64,000 bases of DNA from the NCBI RefSeq assembly GCF_024496245.1, contig NZ_CP101740.1, positions 496,001 through 560,000 on the forward strand. Reading direction: 5' to 3'. Every line of letters starts with the position of its first letter. Positions within the stretch are counted from its first letter, which is position 1. The translations under genes and the position numbers were made by a program. The notes beneath the pieces are model-generated. The model did not search any database, was not told the DNA's origin, and worked only from the letters and a program-made list of their open reading frames with translations. Of the stretch, positions 1-8,565 are shown one piece after another. The stretch comes from Sphingomonas qomolangmaensis. GTDB lineage: Bacteria > Pseudomonadota > Alphaproteobacteria > Sphingomonadales > Sphingomonadaceae.

Positions 1-1228
1 AATGCGCATGATCGCGCGGCTTGCGCGGGGTGTAGCGCGCCAGCAATTCGCGAACCCCGGCAAAGCCTTCGCCATACTGGTCGGGCACCGTTCCGCCGAA
101 GCTGTCGTGGAAGAACGGATCGATCGCCGTACCGCCCGTGACCAGCGCCTGTTCGAGTGCCTCGACCAGTGCCGCATCGCTGGCATCATCGAGAGGCATC
201 ACCCCCAACCGCCACAGCATCGCGCGCACGATCTCGATCCGGTAGCGCTCGGCGAAGCGATCGAGCTGAGCAATCAGCGGCGGCGCTTCACTGACGGTGC
301 GCAGCGCGACCGCGAGCTGCATGCAGTTCCAGTGGATCGCCTCGGGCTGGCGACCGAAGGCGTAGAGCCCGGCATGGTCGAAATAGGCGGCGGTGAAGCT
401 CGGGTCCCAGCTTTGCGCGAAACGCCACGGGCCGTAATCGAAGCTTTCGCCGGTGACGTTGATATTGTCGGTGTTGAGCACGCCGTGGACGAACCCCGCC
501 GCCATGTAGCTCGCCGCCAGCCGCGCGGTGCGGTCGACGACATGGCCGAGCAACCGGGCAGGGCCATCGTCGCCTACATCCTCGCCATAGTAATGGCGCA
601 GCACATAGGCGACCAGCGCCTCCATATGCTCGGCGTCGCGCAGATAGGCGAGCCGCTGGAAGGTGCCGATGCGGATATGCCCGTGGCTGAGGCGCACGAG
701 CACCGCCGAGCGGGTGGGCGAGGGCTCGTCGCCGCGTTCGAGCGCCTCGCCGGTCTCGATCACCGACAAGGTGCGCGAGGTTTCGACGCCGAGCGCCTCG
801 AGCATCTCGGTCGCTAGGATTTCGCGCACCGCGCCCTTGAGCGTCAGCCGCCCGTCGCCGAAGCGGCTCCACGGCGTCTGTCCCGATCCCTTGGTGCCCA
901 GGTCCATCAGCCGCCCGGCATCGTCGCGCAGCTGCGCGTAGAGGAACCCGCGCCCGTCGCCGATATCGGGATTATATTGCCGGAACTGATGCCCGTGATA
1001 GCGCAGCGCCAGCGGGGTATCGAGGCTGCCCGGCAGCGGCGGGAAGCGGGCGAGATGCGCGATCCAGTTGGCATCGCTCCAGCGATCCAGGCCTATGCCG
1101 GCGGCAGCGCGATCGTTGCGGAAGCGCAATATCGTCTGCGGAAAGTCGGCGCCCTGTACCGGATCGTAGAACGCGTCGCCCAGTTCGAGGATCGCGCGTT
1201 CGGGTCGTGCTTGCGTGTCATCGGCCAT
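1..1228 (-). CDS. selO: SelO/YdiU protein adenylyltransferase, C-terminus beyond the window
   Basis: This is a pseudokinase-fold enzyme that transfers AMP from ATP to Ser/Thr/Tyr of target proteins; the family is linked to redox homeostasis. About 409 codons are visible from an ATG at 1228, and the 3' end runs off the left edge (the family is usually near 480-500 residues). The family core is clear: YHGHQFRQYNPDIGDGRG near the N-terminus, then DLGTKGSGQTPWSRFGDGR with the nucleotide-binding Lys, ILATEMLEALGV, and VLNTDNINVTGESFDYGPW with the metal-binding Asn and Asp. The start lies only 18 bases from the divergent start of the neighbouring hydrolase, so each promoter must sit close to or inside the other gene. 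The family call is near certain. Confidence 0.93.
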   Translation of the reverse strand, partial: MADDTQARPERAILELGDAFYDPVQGADFPQTILRFRNDRAAAGIGLDRWSDANWIAHLARFPPLPGSLDTPLALRYHGHQFRQYNPDIGDGRGFLYAQLRDDAGRLMDLGTKGSGQTPWSRFGDGRLTLKGAVREILATEMLEALGVETSRTLSVIETGEALERGDEPSPTRSAVLVRLSHGHIRIGTFQRLAYLRDAEHMEALVAYVLRHYYGEDVGDDGPARLLGHVVDRTARLAASYMAAGFVHGVLNTDNINVTGESFDYGPWRFAQSWDPSFTAAYFDHAGLYAFGRQPEAIHWNCMQLAVALRTVSEAPPLIAQLDRFAERYRIEIVRAMLWRLGVMPLDDASDAALVEALEQALVTGGTAIDPFFHDSFGGTVPDQYGEGFAGVRELLARYTPRKPRDHAH

Positions 1229-1246
1229 CCGGCGATATGGGTGGCG

Positions 1247-2251
1247 ATGGCCGCTTCGCGCAACCTTGCCCGCTACACCGATGCCTATTGGTGGTCGAAT
1301 GACGGGCTCCGCCTGCATTATCGCGACTATGCCGGTCCAGCCGACCGGCCCGCGATCCTGTGTATCCCCGGCCTCACGCGCAACGCGCGCGATTTCGAGG
1401 GCGTCGCCGAACGGCTCGCGGGCGAATGGCGGGTGATCGCGGTCGATCTGCGCGGGCGCGGCGAAAGCGCCTATGCGCGCGATCCGATGACCTATGTGCC
1501 GCTGACCTATCTGCAGGATATCGGCCGGCTGGTCGACGAACTTGCACTCGATAGCGTGATCGCGTTCGGCACCTCGCTCGGCGGCATCCTGACGATGCTG
1601 CTCGCGGCGGCGGGGCGGCCGAAGCTGGCAGGCGCGCTGCTCAACGATGTCGGCCCCGAGCTCGACCCGCGCGGGCTGGCGCGGATCCGCGGCTATGTCG
1701 GCAAATCGTCGCAATATCCCACTTGGATGCACGCCGCGCGGACGATCGCAGAGCATAATGCCGACGTCTATCCCGAATATGGCATCGAACAATGGCTGGT
1801 GATGGCCAAGCGGCTGTACAAGCTCACCTCGGGCGGGCGGATCGTCCCCGATTACGACATGAAGATCGCCGAGCCGTTCCGCCTGCCGGGCAACGAGGCT
1901 GGCCCCGATATGTGGGGCGCCTTCCGCCAGCTGAAGCAGGTGCCGACGCTACTGGTGCGCGGCGAGGCGTCGGACATATTGGCGGCGGGGGTGGCCGAGC
2001 GGATGCTCGCCGAATTGCCGCAGGGGGAGTTGGTGACGGTGCCGGCAACGGGGCATGCGCCGACGCTGGATGAACCCGAGGCGGTGGCGGGGATTGATCG
2101 GCTGCTGGCTACAATCCAGTCCCCCTCCCGCTTGCGGGAGGGGTTAGGGGTGGGCCAGGCCTCAGGCGGCGTGCCCGGTGCAGATTTAGTCCCACCCCCG
2201 GCCCCTCCCGCAAGCGGGAGGGGGGAAGAAGCCCCCGACCTGCTGCTTTGA
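1247..2251 (+). CDS. alpha/beta hydrolase with a repeat-derived C-terminal tail
   Basis: This is a cytoplasmic alpha/beta hydrolase of 334 residues; the substrate is not predictable. It has the oxyanion strand LCIPGLTRNARDF, the nucleophile elbow GTSLGG with Ser110, and a catalytic His at about 270 in GHAPTLDEP. The ATG at 1247 follows a short gap from the divergent selO; a GTG six bases upstream is possible. The last 40 or so codons (from about 2121) are translated out of a GC-rich inverted repeat and have no hydrolase character, so the ancestral stop was probably near 2115-2120. The TGA at 2249 overlaps the TTG start of the glycosyltransferase gene, suggesting translational coupling. Confidence 0.85.
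   Translation: MAASRNLARYTDAYWWSNDGLRLHYRDYAGPADRPAILCIPGLTRNARDFEGVAERLAGEWRVIAVDLRGRGESAYARDPMTYVPLTYLQDIGRLVDELALDSVIAFGTSLGGILTMLLAAAGRPKLAGALLNDVGPELDPRGLARIRGYVGKSSQYPTWMHAARTIAEHNADVYPEYGIEQWLVMAKRLYKLTSGGRIVPDYDMKIAEPFRLPGNEAGPDMWGAFRQLKQVPTLLVRGEASDILAAGVAERMLAELPQGELVTVPATGHAPTLDEPEAVAGIDRLLATIQSPSRLREGLGVGQASGGVPGADLVPPPAPPASGRGEEAPDLLL
2121..2225. repeat. GC-rich inverted repeat inside a coding 3' end
   Basis: Two near-mirror blocks, CCCTCCCGCTTGCGGGAGGG at 2123-2142 and CCCTCCCGCAAGCGGGAGGG at 2204-2223, are each self-complementary. The sequence between them is also partly complementary (AGGGGTGGG near 2146-2154 against CCCACCCCC at 2191-2199). The whole can fold into two small hairpins or one long one. 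It resembles the dispersed intergenic palindromes found in sphingomonad genomes, but here it is read in frame as the tail of the preceding hydrolase. Confidence 0.75.
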
Positions 2252-3387
2252 CCGCGCCCGTCCATATCCTCCACCTCCATTCGTCCTTCGCGCTCGGCGG
2301 CAAGGAGGCGCGCGCGGTGCGGTTGATGAACGCGTTCGGCCCCGCCGCGCGGCACACGATCGTGTCGGGTATGCCGGGCGAGCTCGGTGCGCGCGCGGCG
2401 ATCGCGCCGGGGATCGCGTACGAGATCGCGCAAGACCCGCCGCCGCTCACCGGCAAGCCCTCGGTCGCGCGCTACGACGCGATTGCCGGCTTCATGCGCC
2501 GCTTCGATCTGGTGCTGACCTATAATTGGGGCGCGATCGACGGGGTGATGGCCAAGCGCGTCTTCCCCAAGGGCGCGCCGCCGGTGGTGCATCACGAAGA
2601 CGGCTTCAACAGCGACGAGGCCAAGGGGCTCAACCGGATGCGCAACGCCTATCGCCGGATGGCGATGGGGGTGGCGCATGCGATGGTGGTGCCCTCGCAC
2701 CGGCTCGAAGACATCGCGCTCAAGATCTGGAAACAGCCGCGCGAGCGGGTGCACCGCATTCCCAACGGCATCGCGCTCGCCAATTATTATGTCGAGCCCA
2801 AGCGCAACGCGATTCCCGGCTTCCGCCCCAAGGGGCGCCGTCCGGTGGTCGGCACGCTTGCGGGGCTGCGTCCGGTCAAGGACCTGCCGCTGCTGGTGCG
2901 CGCGGTCGGCGGCATCCCGCTCGACACCGAATTGGTGATCGTCGGCGAGGGACCCGAGCGCCAGACGATCGTCGATGCGGCCGAGGCGATGTTCATGGAG
3001 GACCGCGTCCACCTGCCCGGCTTCCTGCGCGATCCGCACAAATATATGGGGCTGTTCGACGTTTTCGCGCTGTCGTCGCAGAGCGAGCAGCAACCGATTT
3101 CGGTGATCGAGGCGATGGCGACCGGCTTGCCGGTGGTCGCGCCCGATGTCGGCGACATCCGCCACATGGTCTCGGAGGAGAACCTGCCCTATATCAGTCC
3201 CGATCGGCATGAGGTGCATCTGCGCGATCGGCTGGCGATCCTGGTGCAGAACCCCGAGCTTCGCGCGCGGATCGGCAACGCCAACCGGATCAAGGCCGCG
3301 CAATTGTTCGACGAACAGGCAATGATCGCCGCGTATCGCGATTTATATAGCGCGGCGATGCGTCGCCCGGGTGTGTTAGGACCGTAA
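2248..3387 (+). CDS. GT4-family glycosyltransferase
   Basis: This is a retaining GT-B glycosyltransferase of 379 residues that would add a sugar from a nucleotide donor to a lipid- or glycan-linked acceptor at the inner membrane. The N-terminal half has the glycine-rich acceptor loop LHSSFALGGKEARAV. The C-terminal half has VGTLAGLRPVKDLPLL, VIVGEGPER and VHLPGFLRD, followed by the donor-binding E-x7-E segment EQQPISVIEAMATGLPVVA typical of GT4. The TTG start overlaps the stop of the hydrolase gene. It is similar in layout to the sugar transferases of exopolysaccharide or PEP-CTERM systems, but no other polysaccharide gene is next to it, so the product is unknown. Confidence 0.87.
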   Translation: MTAPVHILHLHSSFALGGKEARAVRLMNAFGPAARHTIVSGMPGELGARAAIAPGIAYEIAQDPPPLTGKPSVARYDAIAGFMRRFDLVLTYNWGAIDGVMAKRVFPKGAPPVVHHEDGFNSDEAKGLNRMRNAYRRMAMGVAHAMVVPSHRLEDIALKIWKQPRERVHRIPNGIALANYYVEPKRNAIPGFRPKGRRPVVGTLAGLRPVKDLPLLVRAVGGIPLDTELVIVGEGPERQTIVDAAEAMFMEDRVHLPGFLRDPHKYMGLFDVFALSSQSEQQPISVIEAMATGLPVVAPDVGDIRHMVSEENLPYISPDRHEVHLRDRLAILVQNPELRARIGNANRIKAAQLFDEQAMIAAYRDLYSAAMRRPGVLGP

Positions 3388-3466
3388 CTTTAACTCGCCA
3401 GCCTCGGCTGGTCCCGCTAACGCGCGCCCGGTATTTTGCGCGCAGATATATCGCCTGGAGGAAGTT

Positions 3467-4870
3467 TTGTTCAAAGGCCTGTCGCCGATCGTGTATAATG
3501 GCCGCGAGGTTTGGCCTCTGGTCGAGGGTGGAAAAGGGGTAGCCGCTACCAACCATGCATCGGCAGGCGCCTGGGCCGCTGCCGGTGGCATCGGCACCGT
3601 GAGCGCGGTCAACGCCGACAGCTACGACCCCGACGGCAAGATCATCCCGCAGGTCTATCGCGCGCTCACGCGCCGCGAACGCCACGAAGAGCTGATCGAA
3701 TATGCGATCGAAGGCGCGGTCCAGCAGGTCGAGCGTGCTTATGAGATCGCCGACGGCAAGGGCGCGATCAACATCAACGTGCTGTGGGAAATGGGCGGCG
3801 CGCAGCGCATCCTGCACGGCGTGCTCGATCGTACCCGCGGCAAGGTGGCGGGCGTCACCTGCGGCGCGGGGATGCCCTACAAGCTCAGCGAGATCGCGGC
3901 GTCGTACAACGTCCATTACCTGCCGATCGTCAGCTCGGGCCGCGCGTTCAACGCGCTGTGGAAGCGTGCCTATTCGAAGGCCGCCGAATGGCTGGCGGCG
4001 GTGGTGTACGAGGATCCCTGGCTCGCCGGCGGGCATAACGGGCTGTCGAACGCCGAAGACCCGCTCAAGCCGCAGGATCCCTATCCGCGCGTGAAGGCGC
4101 TGCGCGACGTCATGCGCGAAGGCGGCATTCCCGACAGCACCCCGATCGTGATGGCGGGCGGCGTCTGGTATCTGCGCGACTGGAGCGACTGGATCGACAA
4201 TGACGAACTGGGTGCGATCGCCTTCCAATACGGCACCCGTCCGCTGCTGACGCAGGAAAGCCCGATCCCCGAGGGGTGGAAGGCGCGGCTGATGGGGCTC
4301 GAGCCCGGCGACGTGCTTCTCCACCGCTTCTCGCCCACCGGCTTTTATTCCTCGGCAGTGCGCAACCCGTTCCTGCGCAACCTAGAGATGCGATCGGAGC
4401 GGCAGATCGCCTTCTCGACGCAGGAAGCCGGCGACCATGTGTTCCAGCTCGACGTCGGCGTGAAGGGAAAGAATTTCTGGGTCACCCGCAACGACCTGCT
4501 GCGCGCGCGCGAATGGTTCGGCCTCGGCTTCACCGACGCGCTCAAGACCCCCGACAATACGCTGGTGTTCGTGACGCCCGAGGAAAAGGGCGTGATCCGC
4601 AAGGACCAAGCCGATTGCATGGGCTGCCTCAGCCACTGCGCCTTCTCGTCGTGGAAGGACACCGAGACCAATTCGACCGGCCGGCTCGCCGATCCGCGCA
4701 GCTTCTGCATCCAAAAGACGCTGCAGGACATCGCGCATGACGGCCCCGTCGAGCAAAACCTGATGTTCGCCGGGCACAATGCGTATAACTTCAAGAAGGA
4801 CCCGTTCTATTCGAACGGTTTCGTTCCCAGCGTCAAGCAGCTGGTCGATCGCATCCTGACCGGCGACTGA
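3467..4870 (+). CDS. nitronate monooxygenase-like FMN protein with C-terminal Cys cluster
   Basis: This 467-residue protein belongs to the 2-nitropropane-dioxygenase/FMN TIM-barrel superfamily. The N-terminal two thirds carry ATNHASAGAWAAAGGIGTVSAV, GVTCGAGMPYKLSEIA, PIVSSGRAFNALW, GGHNGL and VMAGGVWYLRD, the usual flavin and phosphate-binding loops. The last 100 residues are unlike classical members. They hold Cys384, Cys387 and Cys391 (ADCMGCLSHC), with another Cys about 30 residues on, which could bind zinc or an iron-sulfur cluster. The TTG start at 3467 follows a strong GGAGGAAG ribosome site at 3457-3464. It stands alone and ends in a hairpin shared with the convergent GH39 gene. The reaction is not predictable. 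Confidence 0.82.
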   Translation: MFKGLSPIVYNGREVWPLVEGGKGVAATNHASAGAWAAAGGIGTVSAVNADSYDPDGKIIPQVYRALTRRERHEELIEYAIEGAVQQVERAYEIADGKGAININVLWEMGGAQRILHGVLDRTRGKVAGVTCGAGMPYKLSEIAASYNVHYLPIVSSGRAFNALWKRAYSKAAEWLAAVVYEDPWLAGGHNGLSNAEDPLKPQDPYPRVKALRDVMREGGIPDSTPIVMAGGVWYLRDWSDWIDNDELGAIAFQYGTRPLLTQESPIPEGWKARLMGLEPGDVLLHRFSPTGFYSSAVRNPFLRNLEMRSERQIAFSTQEAGDHVFQLDVGVKGKNFWVTRNDLLRAREWFGLGFTDALKTPDNTLVFVTPEEKGVIRKDQADCMGCLSHCAFSSWKDTETNSTGRLADPRSFCIQKTLQDIAHDGPVEQNLMFAGHNAYNFKKDPFYSNGFVPSVKQLVDRILTGD

Positions 4871-4883
4871 GCCGCCAGAGGCT

Positions 4884-4910
4884 ACCGGGGCGCGATCGAC
4901 GCGCCCCGGT
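4884..4910. terminator. bidirectional hairpin terminator between convergent genes
   Basis: ACCGGGGCGCG (4884-4894) pairs perfectly with CGCGCCCCGGT (4900-4910) around a five-base loop. It lies between the stop of the flavoprotein gene at 4870 and the stop of the convergent GH39 gene at 4919. There is no long T-run, so it may work in both directions as a strong stem or act as an mRNA 3' end stabiliser. Confidence 0.6.
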
Positions 4911-4918
4911 GCTTGCGA

Positions 4919-6622
4919 CTATTTCCCCGATTCCAGCACGATCAGCGATACGCCGGTACGCGGCAGCGTGAGGTCGAGCGTCGCGCCGTTTCGCTGCATC
5001 GTGATCGACGGGCCGGCGATGCTCGCCAGCTCGCCCGCCTTGAGCAATTCGGCGCGCTGCGGATTGGTCGGCGCCAGCGGCGACCCCATGTTCAGCCACG
5101 CGGCATAGCTGTTCGAGTGCGTGCGATCGACGCGATATTGCGTCACGCGCGGATTGCTGCGCAGCGCGGCGGGCAGGTTGGCGATCGCGAGGCGAACCGC
5201 GGCGTCGGGGCCGGGGCGGTCGTCGTCATGATAATGCCAGACCAGCATTGCCAGCCGATTGCCGTCGATCGCGGCGATGCTGCCGATATCGGGCGCGCCG
5301 CGCACGCCATTGGCGAGCACGTCGTCGAGCGCGCGTTGTTGATCGGAGACCGCGGGCACCACGCGCCCTTTCAGCATCGCGAACATCTTGAAGACGTTCA
5401 TCACCGGCAGGTCGATTCCGCCCGAGGTGAGCTGGCGGAACCCCGCAAAGGGCGCCTGGTCCTCGAATTCGAACGCCCAGGTGAGGATACCCTCCAGGTT
5501 CAGCCCGCGCCGCTGCGCCAATTGCTGCAACCGCACGAACGAGGCGACGGTGTAGCTCGAATACATCGTGCCGTTGCGATAGGCGTTGGCTGGCCCCTGG
5601 CATGCCGCGCAGCCCTCCGGATCGGCCTCGCCGATGATGATCGGTTTCTTCCGGAACACCGGATCGGCGGCGATCTGCGCATATTCGTTCTCGGCAGCCT
5701 TGAGCTGGGTCGCCAGCCCCATCCGGACATATTGCCCTGCGCCTTCGCCCACCAGTTCGGGATTGCCCTTGGCGTGGAACGACACGAAGTCGGTGGGGGT
5801 GCCCGCCTGCTTCACATGCTGCATGAAGGCGGTGAGATATTGGTCCCCCGCGCCGGCGATGTCGGGCCCGCCGACGCGCGCTTCGGGCAGCGCCCGGCGC
5901 ACGCCGCGGATCGCCGAATCGTGCAGCCGGAAGAATTCGGCCTGGGTGCCGCCCCAATAATATTGCGGCAGATTGGGCTCGTTCCAGGTCTGGAAATACC
6001 AGCTGGCGACTTCGGCGCGGCCATAGCGCTCGACGCAATGCAACACCCATTGGAAGATCAGTTCTTCCCATTTGGCATAGTCGGTCGGCGGATAGGCCCA
6101 GCCGGTGCGCAGGCTGCCGCTGCCCGGGCGCCAGTCATGCTGATAGGGCCTGGGCTTCGACGACAGCGCCTCGGGCATGAAGCCGATCTCGACATAGGGC
6201 TTCACCCCGCGTTCGCGATAGGTGTCGAAGATGCGGTCGACGATCGTCCAGTCGTAACGCGGACGCCCCTGCGCATCCTCGGTATAGGCGTTGGTCGATC
6301 CCCATTTGAGCGCCGCGGTGCCGTCGCCCGTCGTCAGCAAATTGTGCGTGCGGAAATAGACGCGGTCGGGCGCCAGCGCGCCGAGCGTCGCCAGCGTCGT
6401 TCGCCCGTCCTTCATCGTCGCGTAATTGGGCTCGTCGGCGCCGAAGAAGCGCCACACCGGATCGACCGGCGCGTCGGGGCTACCAGCGTCGACCGCGATC
6501 GATACCGGGATCGCCGCCGCTTGCGCCGGGGCTGCGGGCGGGGTGCGTCGTTCCTGCGCGGGGCCGGCGGTGGCGGCGACCAGCGCGAGCGCGGCCGAGG
6601 CGGCCTTGAGCGTGCGGCGCAT
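4919..6622 (-). CDS. GH39 family glycosidase (beta-xylosidase type), exported
   Basis: This is a 567-residue glycoside hydrolase of clan A, likely releasing beta-linked xylose or a related sugar in the periplasm. A short signal peptide (MRRTLKAASAALALVAATAG) is followed by WRFFGADEPNY and a TIM barrel. The acid/base Glu215 lies in TWNEPN and the nucleophile Glu332 in IIIGEADPEG, the GH39 pattern. A beta-sandwich-like tail ends in LPRTGVSLIVLES. It is the last gene of the minus-strand glycosidase operon; its ATG overlaps the stop of the GH27 gene by one base (TGATG). GH39 also contains iduronidases and other activities, so xylosidase is the most likely reading rather than a proven one. Confidence 0.85.
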   Translation of the reverse strand: MRRTLKAASAALALVAATAGPAQERRTPPAAPAQAAAIPVSIAVDAGSPDAPVDPVWRFFGADEPNYATMKDGRTTLATLGALAPDRVYFRTHNLLTTGDGTAALKWGSTNAYTEDAQGRPRYDWTIVDRIFDTYRERGVKPYVEIGFMPEALSSKPRPYQHDWRPGSGSLRTGWAYPPTDYAKWEELIFQWVLHCVERYGRAEVASWYFQTWNEPNLPQYYWGGTQAEFFRLHDSAIRGVRRALPEARVGGPDIAGAGDQYLTAFMQHVKQAGTPTDFVSFHAKGNPELVGEGAGQYVRMGLATQLKAAENEYAQIAADPVFRKKPIIIGEADPEGCAACQGPANAYRNGTMYSSYTVASFVRLQQLAQRRGLNLEGILTWAFEFEDQAPFAGFRQLTSGGIDLPVMNVFKMFAMLKGRVVPAVSDQQRALDDVLANGVRGAPDIGSIAAIDGNRLAMLVWHYHDDDRPGPDAAVRLAIANLPAALRSNPRVTQYRVDRTHSNSYAAWLNMGSPLAPTNPQRAELLKAGELASIAGPSITMQRNGATLDLTLPRTGVSLIVLESGK

Positions 6623-8565
6623 CAGCGCACCATCGCCGCATCGGCCCACACCACCGCGGCGGGGTTGCGCGCGTCGCCGCCGGTGGCGCGCGCGACGAGT
6701 TCGACGATCCGCACGCCCTTCACATCGGCGCTGAGCGGTTGCGCCGCCTCGCCGAAGCGCATCGGTCGCGACCGCGCGAGCAACTTGCCGTCGCCATAGA
6801 CTTCGAAGCGGACGCCGGCGGTCGCCGCATCGCTCGAATCGTCGACGCCTACCGACGCGGTGAAGCGCGCGAAGCCGTTGTTGCGCACCTCCATCCGCGA
6901 TCCCGTCAGCACGCCGAGCCCGGTATCGTAGTTGCGCGCCGCGACGCGAAGCACCTGGCCATAAACCGCGCGATCGGCCTGCGCGCCGCCCCAGCCCGAA
7001 TATTGCGCATGCTCGCCGGGCCCCCGCGTGCCGCGCCAATGCGTGACCGACTGGTGGATCGTCGGATCGACGCGCGGCGCGACGACGCCGTCGACCGCCG
7101 GATTGACGTTGCCCGGCTGCTCCGAAAGGAACAGCCCGTTCGGCAGCCGCCGGGTACCGCTGGTGCGGAACACCAGGGTTTCGTGCGGCGCCAGTTTGAA
7201 GGCCTGTTCGCCGGTGAAGCTGCTGCGCTTGCCGCTCCACAGGTCGGTCAGCGCGACCGGCGCATCCTCGCGATATTTGAGCTGCGCGGCGGTCAAATGC
7301 ACTTCTGCCGGTTCGGCGCTGCGGTTGAACAACGCCACCGCCTTGCCGCCGTCGGCGAGTGTCTTGACCAGGAACTGCACATCCTCGGACTGATAGGCGA
7401 TCACCGCTTGGTTGCCCGCCGGATCCTGGTTCAGCGCGACGATCTGCGCGTTGCCGAAGATCGTGCGCTGCGCCGCGGTCAGCTTGCGCAGGTCATAGCC
7501 GATGATGAGCGGCGAGTTGATCATCGCCCAAAGCGAGAAGTGCGACCGCGCCTCGGTCAGATGATCGGCATCGAAATCGCCGGTGCCGACATACAGCATG
7601 TCGGCATCGTTCCACGATCCCGGATGCGCGTAGAGCGGGCGGGTGATCGCGGTGTCGAGGTTGGTGAGCATCCGCCCCCAGTGCGGCGAGATGTCGTCGC
7701 TGGTGCGCGAGCTGTTGCCCATATCCTTGCCCCAGGCGCGGACATCGGCCGATCCCCACAGGCACAGCGAAAAGACATAGTCGCCGCCGGGCCGGTGGCG
7801 CTGGAGCGCAGTGCCGACCGACTGGTACAGCGCCTTGACCGCGCCGACATCGGTGCGGCCGAGCGACTGCATGTCGATGATCGGCGGCAGCGCGCGATAC
7901 ATGCCGCTGCGCACGCGTTCGGCATCGGCGGGCAATCCGCGCACGCCGCAACCATCGACCTTGATGAAATCGAACCCCCATTCGCGGAAGAACAGGCCGA
8001 TGTCCTGGTCGACATGGCCGTACAGCCCCACTTCGCGCTCCTGCACGCTGCCTTCGGGCTGGTTCTTGAAATCGGGGGTGTAGATCTGGCCGCAGCTGTT
8101 GCGGCCGATGTCCGAATAGATCCCCGCCTTCAGCCCCATCGCGTGGATCTTGTCGGTGAAGGGGCGGAAGCTGGTGTCGGTGCTGCCGGGCTTGCCCGCC
8201 GAGGGGAACTTGTCCGAACGGATCACCAGCCGGCCATCGGTCTGCCGCCGCTTGAGCCACCAGCCATCGTCGATGTTGACGTAGCGATAGCCCAGCCGCG
8301 ACAGCCCGGTATCGACCAGCACGCGCGCCGATGCGAGGACCTTCTCCTCGTCGATGTCGCTGTTGAAGGCGTTCCAGCTGTTCCACCCCATCGGCGGCAC
8401 CGCTGCCTGGCCGTCGGTATTCGCCGACCAGCGACCGCTGGGGGCCAGCGGATCGGCGGCGGCTGCGGGGGCAGGGGAAACCGGTGCGCGCGGCGCATCG
8501 GGCGCCGCTGCCAGCATCACCGGCAATACCGCGATAAGCCACAGGCGGTTGGTCCTGATGGTCAC
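6622..8565 (-). CDS. GH27 alpha-galactosidase with C-terminal NPCBM domain, exported
   Basis: This is a 647-residue retaining glycosidase acting on terminal alpha-D-galactose or beta-L-arabinopyranose. A GTG start at 8565 gives a hydrophobic leader (LWLIAVLPVMLAAA). The catalytic barrel begins at PPMGWNSWNAF and has the nucleophile Asp204 in FIKVDGCG and the WNDADM acid/base motif at 318-323. A beta-sandwich follows. From about residue 510 there is a second module that looks like an NPCBM/NEW2 galactose-binding domain (HAQYSGWGGAQADRAVYGQ, VGVDDSSDAATAGVRFEVYG). The GTG overlaps the esterase stop by four bases and its own stop overlaps the GH39 start, so the genes are tightly coupled. Confidence 0.9.
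   Translation of the reverse strand: MTIRTNRLWLIAVLPVMLAAAPDAPRAPVSPAPAAAADPLAPSGRWSANTDGQAAVPPMGWNSWNAFNSDIDEEKVLASARVLVDTGLSRLGYRYVNIDDGWWLKRRQTDGRLVIRSDKFPSAGKPGSTDTSFRPFTDKIHAMGLKAGIYSDIGRNSCGQIYTPDFKNQPEGSVQEREVGLYGHVDQDIGLFFREWGFDFIKVDGCGVRGLPADAERVRSGMYRALPPIIDMQSLGRTDVGAVKALYQSVGTALQRHRPGGDYVFSLCLWGSADVRAWGKDMGNSSRTSDDISPHWGRMLTNLDTAITRPLYAHPGSWNDADMLYVGTGDFDADHLTEARSHFSLWAMINSPLIIGYDLRKLTAAQRTIFGNAQIVALNQDPAGNQAVIAYQSEDVQFLVKTLADGGKAVALFNRSAEPAEVHLTAAQLKYREDAPVALTDLWSGKRSSFTGEQAFKLAPHETLVFRTSGTRRLPNGLFLSEQPGNVNPAVDGVVAPRVDPTIHQSVTHWRGTRGPGEHAQYSGWGGAQADRAVYGQVLRVAARNYDTGLGVLTGSRMEVRNNGFARFTASVGVDDSSDAATAGVRFEVYGDGKLLARSRPMRFGEAAQPLSADVKGVRIVELVARATGGDARNPAAVVWADAAMVR

Noticed and set aside
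2..817. A 271-codon open frame on the plus strand over the selO region
   Set aside because: It is the mirror of the selO coding frame; the minus strand has the full SelO motifs, and the plus frame has no domain character.
4913..6799. A 628-codon plus-strand frame opposite the GH39 gene, and similar long antisense frames opposite GH27, GH95, the dehydrogenases and bamA
   Set aside because: High GC content produces long antisense frames. They are Arg/Ala/His-rich, and the opposite strand encodes clear enzymes with conserved catalytic residues.
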